Shown: positions 1 through 8,360 of the stretch, piece after piece
How positions within the stretch are numbered: the stretch's first letter is position 1
How the letters are laid out: each line of letters starts with the position of its first letter
DNA from: PoT sp049331405
Lineage (GTDB): Bacteria; Planctomycetota; Planctomycetia; Isosphaerales; Isosphaeraceae
Length of the DNA stretch: 64,000 bases
Direction of reading: 5' to 3'
NCBI RefSeq assembly: GCF_049331405.1
Contig: NZ_CP186275.1
Coordinates: forward strand, 186,001 to 250,000
Made by a program: the position numbers and the translations under genes
The notes under the pieces: model-generated
What the model saw: only the letters and a program-made list of their open reading frames with translations
What the model was told of the DNA's origin: nothing
The model's database searches: none

Positions 1-108
1 GTCGCCTCCAGGGGCGGCCTGTTCGACGAGAGCCGGCAGATGAGCCGCCTCATCGGGAGGCCGACGACGCCCCTGTCGGCCGTCGTCGCCGAGATCATCA
101 AGTCCTGA
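1..108 (+). CDS. NAD(P)-binding oxidoreductase, C-terminal end only
   Basis: An open frame enters from the left edge and stops at 106-108, giving 35 residues. The segment GRPTTPLSAVVAEII resembles the last helix of NmrA/azoreductase-like SDR proteins, where a 'TGRP-x-TPL' stretch precedes the terminus. That family binds NAD(P)H through an N-terminal Rossmann fold, which lies outside the window, so neither the cofactor motif nor the substrate can be judged. The assignment rests on this short tail and could be wrong. The next feature downstream, on the other strand, is a transposase relic. Confidence 0.45.
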   Translation, partial: VASRGGLFDESRQMSRLIGRPTTPLSAVVAEIIKS

Positions 109-305
109 GCCTCGACGCGGCGACTTGTGAGTCGGTTCCCCGGCCGTTGCTCCTCGGGGGCCAGCAACGGCCGCACGACTCCTCCGCATCCCGGCCCCGA
201 GATCATTTCGAGGTGGCTCAAGATGGATTCCAGGCAGTTGAGTGATGAGGGCCCCGAACAAGGCCTTTCCGCGAGCCCGGATATTATGGACGAACTCGAA
301 GAATG

Positions 306-584
306 TCAGGTACAGCGGCAGCGATCCCTGGGGGAGCCCGCGGTGAGGTCGTCGAACCGCTTGCGGCAGCCGCGGCACTCATAGCGCCGACGCTCGGGCC
401 GGGTGTCGTCGAGGCCGTTCTTGACGGCCGAGGTCGAGCCGCAGGAGGGGCAGGCTACGCCATCGGGCCATCGCATGTCGCGGACGGTCCGGAAGCACCT
501 GGCGTCGTCGAAGAGGTCCCGGATGTTCACCATGATGGGGCTCGCGGTACCGATCGCGATGTCGGTCAGAGACGTCCAAGGCAC
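306..584 (-). pseudogene. IS1595-type transposase remnant (zinc-ribbon N-terminus)
   Basis: The 92-residue frame contains CPSCGS, then about 20 residues later CRGCRKRFDDLT, the paired CxxC zinc ribbon that opens IS1595-family transposases. A complete transposase has about 300 residues with a DDE catalytic domain, and none is present here. Just past the ribbon the frame derails at a run of five G (330-334 on the plus strand). Restoring one base there gives a continuation with SLPLYLTFFEFVHNI, compatible with the family's next helix, before similarity is lost. This is a dead fragment. Terminal inverted repeats were not identified. Confidence 0.6.
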
Positions 585-748
585 TCGATCCTAGCGGAGA
601 AGAACGACAAATTCCTCATCACCCCGGAATCCGTCTTGAGCCTCATAGCAAAAGTCTCCCGGCCGTAGAGGGTCCGCTGCAGCCCGAGGTCGAGAGATCA
701 TCGGCCGTTTTTATTGCAGTTCGTTTATATTAAATTTCAATCACTAGA

Positions 749-1165
749 TCAATCGTCGACCGCCTCGACGCCCGCTTCTCGCAACCGCTCGAGGCCGTCC
801 TTCATGGCCTTGAGCTGCTCGGGGCTGTGCCCTTGCCAATCCGCGACCTCGCCCGTGACCAGGAGCGGCTCGCGGGAGCGATACGACTTCGTCGGATTGC
901 CGGGGAACTTCTTGTCCGTCAGGTTGGGATCGTCAACGAACGGGCCGGTCGGCTCGACGATGTAGATCCTGCCGGGGCCTTCGCCCTGCGCCAACTCGGC
1001 CCCCCAGATCGCCGCCTCCAGGGTGGCACTGAAGTAGACGTGATTTGCCGTCTTCCTCCGGCCGTAATTGGAGGCGTAGCCGGGGCCGAGCAGGTCGCCC
1101 GGCTTCAGGGCGACTCGCGTGCCGTGGTAGAACCGCCGTAAATTCGTATCGTTGGGGTCAGCCAC
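749..1165 (-). CDS. arr: NAD(+)-rifampin ADP-ribosyltransferase Arr
   Basis: This 138-residue protein has the length and motifs of Arr, the cytoplasmic enzyme that transfers ADP-ribose from NAD+ to rifamycins and inactivates them. Visible signatures are FYHGT (His14), ANHVYFSATL (Tyr44), WGAELA, IYIVEPTGP, and DDPN-TDKKFPGNPT-SYRS. The H-Y-D set expected for the family is present as His14, Tyr44 and Asp84. The start is a GTG at 1163-1165 with TAAGGAG about eight bases upstream. The gene stands alone and no regulator is adjacent. Arr homologs are common in environmental bacteria, so the gene does not by itself imply clinical resistance or recent transfer. Confidence 0.93.
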   Translation of the reverse strand: MADPNDTNLRRFYHGTRVALKPGDLLGPGYASNYGRRKTANHVYFSATLEAAIWGAELAQGEGPGRIYIVEPTGPFVDDPNLTDKKFPGNPTKSYRSREPLLVTGEVADWQGHSPEQLKAMKDGLERLREAGVEAVDD

Positions 1166-1582
1166 GGGATCACTCCTTACTCAGGGGTCAAGTTGCTTCA
1201 ATAACCAATGCGAGCGAGCCGCCAACGAGCTTTGCGGTGGTCGAACCTAGGTGACCAAGGGAGGCACAGGCCAGGTCCACCCGAATCGGGAGTGTGCGCG
1301 GGTGATTGCGACGGGCCTCTCTCGCCTCGGCCGTGAAGATCGGGGTATGGCCTCCGGGTTTGGCCGAGACAAACCGCGATGGACCTCCTGTCGCTGCGCG
1401 ACCCCGGTTGTCCCAACCACGGCCACCCGAATAAGACAGGAAACCGCGTGAAGGCCGGGGCGCTTTGCTATGGGGACTCCTGCTTCTTTACGCCCCGGAT
1501 CGTGTTATTCGCGGTCATCGGAAATGGGAGATCGGATTACGTCGGTGAGATGTGGGGCAGAGGTCCGCGACTTACGCCCAAG
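1166..1582. other. gene-free stretch
   Basis: About 400 bases between arr and the next small gene. Short frames on both strands are Arg/Pro-rich, lack ribosome binding sites and resemble nothing recognisable. No repeat or hairpin of note was seen. Confidence 0.5.
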
Positions 1583-1855
1583 TCACTTGATCCCCCACTC
1601 GATGGCTTCTCGTTCGAGGTCGGGGCGCCGATTTGTGCCGGAGGCCTCATCGATCTCAAAGACATGGAAGCGATCGAGAATGAGCGGCAGGGTTGTTGAT
1701 TTACACGTCATTCGCTCTGCCTCGTTCATCGCGACGAACTCGATGGGCATGTCTCCGCCATAGGCCTGGAGCAAGGTTTTGAACAGGGAGTGTAGATCGA
1801 CCGTCGAGAGCATGCGTCCGCTGTAGAATTTCACGACGACACGAGTGATTTTCAT
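1583..1855 (-). CDS. hypothetical protein, 90 aa
   Basis: A 90-residue frame starting at ATG 1855 with GAGGGG about ten bases upstream. The composition is balanced (MKITRVVVKFYSG..., acidic C-terminal half ending EREAIEWGIK), unlike the Arg/Pro-rich spurious frames around it, which argues that it is real. No domain is recognised. It has no signal peptide or membrane segment. The neighbours arr and lysA give no functional hint. Confidence 0.5.
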   Translation of the reverse strand: MKITRVVVKFYSGRMLSTVDLHSLFKTLLQAYGGDMPIEFVAMNEAERMTCKSTTLPLILDRFHVFEIDEASGTNRRPDLEREAIEWGIK

Positions 1856-2032
1856 GACGCCAACTTTCCCCTCGTATCCTGAAACGATGCCGGAGATGAA
1901 GCGTACCGGAATTCCATTGAGAAGGCTATGAACGGGCTTCGACTTGCGAATTCGGCCTATTCGCGTGCGGGCAGAAGGAACTCTACCGTCGATCCACCTC
2001 GGCGGAGATCAATTCAGGGCGACTTCAATAGC

Positions 2033-2076
2033 ATCGCCTCGACGAGCCGCACATCGCTGCGGCTCGTCGAGGCGAT
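2033..2076 (-). terminator. 19-bp perfect hairpin downstream of lysA
   Basis: Bases 2033-2051 and 2058-2076 are perfect inverted repeats of 19 bp (arm ATCGCCTCGACGAGCCGCA) around a six-base loop. The hairpin lies about 40 bases after the lysA stop. There is no clear T tract, so it may be a terminator or an mRNA-stabilising 3' hairpin. Confidence 0.7.
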
Positions 2077-2114
2077 AAGTACGATACGAAGGAAGAGCAG
2101 GGCGGGGCCGAAGG

Positions 2115-3386
2115 TCAGTCGAGCTTGGGGATCGACTCGCCGCGGATCAGGTCCTCGAGGGTCTGGCGGCGCCGGGCGAGGTGGGGCTTGCCGTCGTGGA
2201 TGAGGACCTCGGCGGCGAGGGGCTTGGAGTTGTAGTTCGAGCCCATCGCGAAGCCATAGGCGCCGGCGCATTCGATGATCAGGTGGTCGCCGACCTTGGC
2301 TTCGGGCAGGTCGCGGGTGCAGACGTAGCCCCCCTCGTCCTGGGTGAAGATGTCGCCGCTCTCGCAGAGCGGGCCGCCGACAGCGGCCGAGACGCGGGGT
2401 CGATCGGTGGCTCCGTCGGCCGGGGCGATCGACATCGGGTGGTAGGCGCCGTAGAGGATCGGACGCGCGAGGTTGTTGAACCCGGCGTCGACGAGATAGA
2501 AGGTGTTCCCCCCCATCCGCTTGACGGCGCGGACCTCGGAGACGAGGTAGCCGCTCTCGGCGACGAGGTAGCGGCCCGGCTCGATCTCCAGGCGGATCGG
2601 GCGGCCCGCGACGGCCTCGAGGCGCTTGCGGGTGGCGTCCCAGAGCTGGAAGTAGGCGCCGATGTCGACTCGGCCGTCGTTGGGCCGATACGGAGTCGGC
2701 AGGCCGCCGCCGGCGCTGATGGTGTCGAGGGTCGAGGCGAAGACCCTGGCCGTGCGCTCCATCGCCCCGCAGACCTGGGAGAGGTGCTCGAGGTCGGTGC
2801 CGGAGCCGATGTGCATGTGCAGGCCGCTGATCTTCAGGCCGTGCTTCGCGGCCCTGGCGATGCAGTCGTCGACCTGGTCGTGCCAGATGCCATGCTTGGA
2901 CGACTCGCCGCCGGTGTTCGTCTTCTGGCTGTGCCCGTGGCCGAAGCCGGGGTTGATCCGCAGCGTGATCGAGCCGCCCGGGACGCGCTCGCCGTACTGG
3001 TCGATCATGTCGGGGGAGCCGCAGTTGACGTGCAGGCCCTTCTCGACGACCAGGTCGAGCGACTCGCGGTCGAAGATGTCGGCCGTGTAGACGATCGGGT
3101 GCGGCTCCCCTTCGGGCTTATAGCCGGCGGCCAGGGCACGCCCGATCTCGCCCGCGCTGACGGCGTCGACGAGCACGCCGTGGCGCCGGACGAGGTCGAG
3201 CACCGCGATGTTCGAGTTCGCCTTCTGGGCGTACCGGATGGCGTCGAACGGCTTGAGGTCTTTGATCCGCTCGACGATCGTGGCGGCGTCGTAGACGTAC
3301 GTGGGGGTCCCGAATTGATCGGCGAGGTCGCGCACGGGGACCCCGGCGATGGTGGTCCGCAGGTCGGGCGGGGTGTTGGCCTTCAT
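2115..3386 (-). CDS. lysA: diaminopimelate decarboxylase
   Basis: LysA is a PLP-dependent enzyme that decarboxylates meso-diaminopimelate to L-lysine, the last step of lysine synthesis in the cytoplasm. The 423 residues match the usual length. Residues 51-59 (RYAQKANSN) carry the PLP lysine, Lys55. Further marks are the STGG-like loop (TNTGGESSKHG), HMHIGSGTD, EPGRYLVAESG, and the C-terminal CESGD and GAYGFAMGSNYN elements that build the substrate site across the dimer. The start ATG at 3386 was chosen because the conserved N-terminal barrel follows directly. The gene is monocistronic, with a strong hairpin beyond its stop. Confidence 0.95.
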   Translation of the reverse strand: MKANTPPDLRTTIAGVPVRDLADQFGTPTYVYDAATIVERIKDLKPFDAIRYAQKANSNIAVLDLVRRHGVLVDAVSAGEIGRALAAGYKPEGEPHPIVYTADIFDRESLDLVVEKGLHVNCGSPDMIDQYGERVPGGSITLRINPGFGHGHSQKTNTGGESSKHGIWHDQVDDCIARAAKHGLKISGLHMHIGSGTDLEHLSQVCGAMERTARVFASTLDTISAGGGLPTPYRPNDGRVDIGAYFQLWDATRKRLEAVAGRPIRLEIEPGRYLVAESGYLVSEVRAVKRMGGNTFYLVDAGFNNLARPILYGAYHPMSIAPADGATDRPRVSAAVGGPLCESGDIFTQDEGGYVCTRDLPEAKVGDHLIIECAGAYGFAMGSNYNSKPLAAEVLIHDGKPHLARRRQTLEDLIRGESIPKLD

Positions 3387-4104
3387 TATGGTCAGTCGAG
3401 GTCCGGGGTTACGTTCGGGTTATGATGAATCGGGGACCGCTCGGGGTTCGATCGGCCGGCCGGCAAACCGCCCGGCCTTCGACGCCCCAATCTGCATAGA
3501 CTACTTGAGCGAGTCCCCGGCGCGGAATAGGAATACGGCACGAGTTGAAGGCCTCGCCAGCCTCACGCCACTCGAGATGGTGCCCGTGCTCGCATCATTC
3601 CGGGCATCAACTTGTTCATTTCTAGCTGGTGAGGCGATTTTCCCTCTGCGGGAATTCTCCGGAAAAGCGCCGCTTCCGACCATGTCTTGAAGGCAGCGGC
3701 GACACCGATCAAGGCGACTCTCTGGCCGGGAAACGCGGCCGATTCTTCTTCAAATCCGGGTGGCCGTATGCGCGAGGCTGAACGTGCCGATCACGGCCAG
3801 CCATAATGAAGACTGGAGACCGCGAAAGTGCCCCGGCAAAACGCGGTTGGCCTTGCGGCTTAATTGCACCAAGTTGTAAAGCCCCGGATGGCGAAAGAAG
3901 GGTTAACTTCAAGGCAGCGGCCGAGCAGGTGTCTACGGTGTTCGCCGTTGGCGAGGACGGGCAGAAGGGCGTAAAATGAAGGTCTGACTGCGGCAGAGTC
4001 CCAGATGACGCCGGGCAAAACGTCCGAAAGTGATCATGATGGCGTCCAATGCCCGGAAACGGCGAGCGTAAGGCCTAACGACGAGATCCGTCGGGGTGAA
4101 GGCG
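3387..4104. other. gene-free stretch
   Basis: About 700 bases upstream of lysA and of the small membrane protein at 4105. A 60-codon minus-strand frame (3501-3683) lacks a ribosome binding site and is not convincing. The promoters of the two divergent flanking genes should lie here but were not pinned down. Confidence 0.45.
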
Positions 4105-4389
4105 ATGCTGATTGGTTTCCTCAAGGTCTGCGGTGGCACAATCCTGGGCGGGGTCCTCGGCTCTATCTTGGGGTCGGTGCTGGTACCGCCGCCAGAGGCC
4201 GGGCCGGATGAAATGATTTGCGGTCTGATGGTGTTACCAAACCTCGTCGCGACCCTGTTCCTCGGCGTGGTTGGCGCCATGATCGGGGGAATTACCACGT
4301 TGATCATAACGTTGACCACGGGAGCGATGCAGGCTGACGAGGCCGTGGCGACTGCCGTACGGAAGCCACAACCAATCGCCGAAGTCTGA
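4105..4389 (+). CDS. small glycine-rich membrane protein, paralog 1
   Basis: A 94-residue protein with two predicted membrane segments rich in G-x-x-x-G spacing: GGTILGGVLGSILGSVLV, and LFLGVVGAMIGGITTLIITLT near the C-terminus. The start is ATG 4105. A GTG at 4096 in the sequence GTGAAGGCGATG is an alternative, but the same block precedes the next gene and probably acts as its ribosome binding region (GGGGTGAAGG). The following gene (4507) is a paralog with the same leader. The function is unknown. The glycine-zipper pattern suggests oligomerising helices in the inner membrane. Confidence 0.6.
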   Translation: MLIGFLKVCGGTILGGVLGSILGSVLVPPPEAGPDEMICGLMVLPNLVATLFLGVVGAMIGGITTLIITLTTGAMQADEAVATAVRKPQPIAEV

Positions 4390-4506
4390 CCCGGACGATT
4401 CGGCTTGAGGGAACTCGGATCTCAAGCGTGGAAGATTCCGCGCCCCCCCGATGATCGGGGCGGATCGGTCGGGTGGAATCGCAAGGTTCCGTTGGGGGTG
4501 AAGGCG

Positions 4507-4797
4507 ATGCAGCGCTTCCTGTTCATCGTCGGCGGGATGTTTCTGGGAGCCCTGTCTGGCCTCTTCCTGGGCCTGGTGCTGGGCTCCTGGATGGTGGCGA
4601 GGGCCATCAATGAAGGCGCCTGTGGGTTGTTCGGCTTGTTCGGGGCGTTCGTGGCCTTCGTCGTGGGCGTGATCGGCATGGTGTTGGGAGGATGGCTCGC
4701 GGGGAGGGTCAGCCGCGAGCGAACGAGTCACCCGCCAGGGCTCACGATGCAGGTGCCGAACTTTTGTCGTTCGGCGAAGCCTGCCCCGTGGGACTGA
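4507..4797 (+). CDS. small glycine-rich membrane protein, paralog 2
   Basis: A 96-residue protein starting at ATG 4507, preceded by GGGGGTGAAGGCG as in its upstream paralog. It has one hydrophobic hairpin, FIVGGMFLGALSGLFLGLVL, and a second segment, FVAFVVGVIGMVLGGWLAG, then a short basic/polar tail. The GxxxG pattern and small size match the neighbour, so the two probably arose by tandem duplication. The intergenic distance (117 bases) allows co-transcription. No function can be assigned. Confidence 0.6.
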   Translation: MQRFLFIVGGMFLGALSGLFLGLVLGSWMVARAINEGACGLFGLFGAFVAFVVGVIGMVLGGWLAGRVSRERTSHPPGLTMQVPNFCRSAKPAPWD

Positions 4798-4801
4798 CGC
4801 G

Positions 4802-5229
4802 TTACGGCTCTCCGATCGACGTGCCGAGCCAGGCGCGGGCGTAAGACCAGAGCCGATCGGCCGTCCTGGGGAGTCGCCGAGGATGGCGGCCTCGGGGATG
4901 GTGAGGCCGGCGAAATACCTCAGCTTGACGAGTTCGGCCGCCTGGGCGTCGGCCTCGTCGTCGCCGATCAAGTCGGGGGCGACGAGTGCGTCTTCGGGGA
5001 GCTCAACGCGAGCGGCCTCGCCCCCGCGTTTGGGGGCGCGCCGGCGTCGGGCGCGGTCGACCAGGATGTGCCGCATGGCCTCGGCCGATGCGGCGAAGAA
5101 GTGGCTCCCACCCGCCCACCTCGGGACATCTAGCCGCTTCAACTCGCCATACACGAGCGGCAGCGGCTCGGCCGCAGCCCGGCGATCTCCCGCCTCGGCC
5201 TCGTCCAGGAGTCGCGAAACCTCGTCCAT
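4802..5229 (-). pseudogene. ECF sigma factor remnant (planctomycete TIGR02999-like)
   Basis: Intact members have about 185 residues: sigma2, linker, sigma4. Here MDEVSRLLDEAEAGD...LPLVYGELKRL is followed at once by DVPRWAGGSHFFAA. The roughly 35 residues that normally lie between (end of the first sigma2 helix with QATALVHEAYLRL) are missing. A second deletion removes about 15 residues before AELVKLRYFAGLTIPEAA. In sigma4 the frame then slips at CCCC (4868-4871 on the plus strand). Restoring one base recovers RTADRLWSYARAWL and a stop at 4802-4804. Region 2 is so damaged that the protein cannot work as a sigma factor. Confidence 0.75.
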
Positions 5230-5538
5230 GCCACGGCTGTTAGGTCGTGGGCAATGAATCACGTAACGCCGATCCGACCGATAGGCGGCGACCTCGCGTC
5301 ACGTCCAGGGCCCTCGCGTCCATGCTGGACGATGATGATCAAACCGGCTCGACCCTGATCCGATTCAACCAAACCCGGCACGAACCAAACCCTTGACTCC
5401 GATTCCACCTAACCATGCAATGCCCTCAACGAATTTTCATTTTGTTGACCGACATGATGAGAATCGCTATCGTCCGGTGAGCCTTTTCGAACGATCTCGG
5501 TTCGAAGCGCCATGAGACTCGAGGCTTTGGGAGGAACG
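5230..5538. other. intergenic region upstream of the sulfatase
   Basis: About 300 bases, locally AT-richer near 5400-5470. It should contain the sulfatase promoter. No clear -35/-10 pair, operator or small gene could be defended. Confidence 0.4.
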
Positions 5539-6971
5539 ATGCGAGTGAGAGCCAAGTTGGCCGGGGCCTGGTCGTTGCTGGGGGTGTTACTCCTGGCGTC
5601 GGGGGGCTTTGCGGCGGCGGAGGAGAAGGACAAGGGGAGCCGGCCGAATGTGGTCTACTTCCTGGTCGACGACCTCGGCTGGGGGGATGTCGGCTGGCAT
5701 GGATCCGAGATCAAGACGCCGAACCTCGACAAGCTCGCGGCGGCGGGGGCGAAACTCGAGCAGTTCTACGTGCAGCCGGTCTGCTCGCCGACGCGGGCGG
5801 CCCTGATGACGGGCCGGTATCCGATGCGACATGGTCTGCAAGTCGGGGTCGTCCGCCCCTGGGCCAAGTATGGATTGCCGCTCGAAGAACGCACCCTGCC
5901 GCAGGCCCTGAAGCAGGCCGGGTATGAGACGGCGATCGTCGGGAAGTGGCACCTAGGCCACGTCCAGCCGGAGTACCTGCCGACCCACCGAGGCTTCGAC
6001 CACCAGTACGGCCATTACAACGGGGCGCTCGACTACTTCACCCACATCCGGGATGAAGGCTTCGACTGGCACCGCGACGATCGTGTCAACCGCGACGAGG
6101 GGTACAGCACGAACCTGATCGGCAAGGAGGCCTCCCGCCTCGTCGCCGAGAAGGACGCCTCGAAGCCCCTGTTCCTCTACGTCCCGTTCAACGGGGTCCA
6201 CGCACCGCACCAGGTGCCCGAGTCGTACAAGAAGCCCTATGAGCACCTCCCCGAGCCGCGCCGGACGTATGCCGGGATGCTCGCGGCGGTGGACGAGGCG
6301 GTGGGCCAGGTCGTGGCGGCGGTCGAGCAGAAGGGGATTCGCAAGGACACCCTCTTCCTCTTCTCGAGCGACAACGGCGGCCCGAACCCCGGCAAGGTGA
6401 CCTCCAACGGCCCCCTCCGAGGCGCCAAGGCGACCCTCTACGAAGGGGGCGTGCGCGTCCCGGCCTTCGCCACCTGGGACGGCCACATCAAGGCCGGCTC
6501 CGTCGTCGACGCCCCGCTCCATGCGGTCGACTGGTATCCGACGCTGCTCGGCCTCACGGGAGCCCCCGCCGACCAGTCGCTGCCCCTCGACGGCCGCGAC
6601 GCCTGGCCCTCGATCGCCGACGGCAAGCCCTCGCCGCACGACGTGATCCTGCTCAACACCACGCCCGTCGCCGGCGCGATCCGCGCGGGGGACTGGAAGC
6701 TGATCCTCCGGGCCCCGGCGCCGGCCGCGTCGACGTCGAGGAGCCGGCCGCCGAGGCCAAGCCCGCCGCGCCCCTCGACAGGTGGACGGCCGAGCTGTTT
6801 GACCTCTCGAAGGATCCGAACGAGAGCAAGAACCTCGCCGGCTCGAACCCGGAGAAGGTCGCCGAGCTTCGCAAGGTTTACGCCGCCTTCGCCGCCCAGG
6901 CCGTCCCGCCGAAGGCCGCCCCCCGCGCCGCCGACTTCCGCACGCCCAAGGTCTGGGGCGAGGCTGATTGA
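5539..6971 (+). CDS. exported arylsulfatase (type I sulfatase), frameshifted near the C-terminus
   Basis: Type I sulfatases hydrolyse sulfate esters using formylglycine. The active-site motif C82-S-P-T-R86 is present, with RPNVVYFLVDDLGWGD (metal ligands Asp44, Asp45), GKWHLGH, FSSDNGG and EGGVRVP. An N-terminal signal peptide (WSLLGVLLLASGGFAAAEE) sends it to the periplasm or outside. The start is ATG 5539 because GGGAGGAA lies just upstream; ATG 5512 lacks this. After 'DWKLIL' the frame fails at GGGCCCC (6710-6716). Adding one base restores a normal tail (DRWTAELFDLSKDPNE...FRTPKVWGEAD) ending at 6971. As written, translation runs on to 7131 as Arg/Pro-rich nonsense. The substrate is unknown; planctomycetes use many such enzymes on sulfated polysaccharides. 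Confidence 0.88.
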
Positions 6972-6998
6972 CCGCGGATTCTTCAACATTTCTTCACA

Positions 6999-7028
6999 AA
7001 TCCCGGCGGCTCACCTCTCGCCGGGATT
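6999..7028 (+). terminator. hairpin after the sulfatase gene
   Basis: AATCCCGGCG (6999-7008) pairs perfectly with CGCCGGGATT (7019-7028) across a ten-base loop, 27 bases beyond the true sulfatase stop. Its position supports ending the gene at 6971, not 7131. Confidence 0.6.
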
Positions 7029-7111
7029 CACGTCTCAAGTCCACTCGCATCCTCCACGCATCGATCCGTGGACGCGTGATGCGGGGCCGACCTGCCGTGG
7101 ATCGGGAGCCG

Positions 7112-7438
7112 TCAGGACACGGTCGTCTTGATCTCCTGCGGGTCGAATACGGGGATCTCGATGTCGGTTCGCGACCCGTTGGGATCGGCGGTCTTGACGG
7201 CCGCCTCGCGGAGCAGGCCGGACCATTGGCAGCTGAGGCATCGGTAGCGTCGGACGGCGACGAGGAGCCCGACCGCGCGATCGAAGGGCTTGCGAGGCGT
7301 CCTCGTAAGCCTGTTGGAATTCGCGCACTTCGGGCAAATCCGGGACCTGACTCCCAGCGATCGCAGCGGGGCCAGCACCCCGACCGCGGAAACCAACAGG
7401 CTAGCAATGAGACCAAATGTCACGATTTGCAAGAGCAC
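7112..7438 (-). CDS. small membrane protein with a C4 zinc ribbon
   Basis: A 108-residue frame from GTG 7438. It has one N-terminal membrane segment (IVTFGLIASLLVSAVGVLAPL), then CPKC at about residue 36 and CLSC some 30 residues later, the layout of a small planctomycete family with a membrane anchor and a zinc ribbon ending in W-x-G-L. The tail is acidic. An upstream ATG at 7570 would add a low-complexity stretch without family character, so the shorter form is preferred. The function is unknown; the ribbon may bind nucleic acid or protein on the cytoplasmic side. Confidence 0.6.
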   Translation of the reverse strand: MLLQIVTFGLIASLLVSAVGVLAPLRSLGVRSRICPKCANSNRLTRTPRKPFDRAVGLLVAVRRYRCLSCQWSGLLREAAVKTADPNGSRTDIEIPVFDPQEIKTTVS

Positions 7439-8360
7439 GGGCGTAGCCTCCGGTTCAGAGCAAACCGAGGCCCGCGACGAGGGGGAGAGCGGCGGGCCAG
7501 AGCGAGTGCACCAGGACAACGGTATCGCGTCAATCGTCGACGCATCGAACTTAGGCCTGATTCTATCCATCCCCTACGCGAAGACTCAAGGGTTGAGTCC
7601 TCGAATTCCCCACATGCTCCGGATTCGTAAGACCGCGGCATGACCGCCGATCCTGCCCCCGCGTCGGACCTACCGGATCACAGCGATCGCGCCCCGAACG
7701 AGGGTTTCGCGAAGGTTGGAGGGTGGGCTCATGCCGGGGTCCGAACCGATGGACGGCTGACCGGGCTGGCGAAGCGATCGTCCTCTCCCTCGGCGATCGA
7801 GCCGCCGCACGCGAGGCCCTCACCGACGCGGCCGGCCGCTTCGGGCATGGTCTCAGCGGCACACGCCTGCATGCCTCGAGCCAAGCCGGATGAGGCGGAG
7901 ACCGGACACGGTATCGCCCGCTGTCACCACTAGCGAATCGACAAATTTATATTCAAAACGGACATGGCGCCGGAAGGCATCGAATGCCCCGGCATGAGGC
8001 CAGGATCCAAACGAAGCGCCCGCTCGAGACATCCGGGCAAGTCGCATACGCGACTCGATCCGGGCTGCAAGGATTGGAGCCCGCGGCCTCGAATCTTCAA
8101 CATCAACAGCGCAGCTATTAGCATGATGCTCTCGCTCGATGCGGAGGCGATGATGCCTCGTATGGATTGCATATTGCATTTCGAGGCGGCCTTGTTTTAA
8201 ATAACAGGTGTCTTGCAAAGACACGTGTTCTTCCAATCGATTCAATCACGGGTGTCCTGCTCCGCGTCGTCGCGTGGGCAGGACGACGACTCGGCTCCCC
8301 CCCCCCAACTTGACGAAAGTCAAATGTGCCGAGCTCCAACAATTGCATGGAGCCTAAGGC
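7439..8360. other. long gene-poor stretch
   Basis: About 900 bases before the patatin gene. Several short frames exist on both strands but all are Arg/Pro/Ala-rich, without ribosome binding sites or recognisable motifs. A small hairpin (GTGTCT...AGACAC, about 8209-8223) is present. The upstream half may hold eroded coding DNA, but nothing can be named. Confidence 0.4.

Noticed and set aside
2181..3425. A 414-codon plus-strand frame over lysA
   Set aside because: A shadow of the lysA gene, whose PLP motifs and length are clear.
6972..7131. Extension of the sulfatase to 7131
   Set aside because: The extension is in the frame reached only after the break in a G/C run. The alternative frame gives a normal sulfatase tail ending at 6971, followed by a hairpin.
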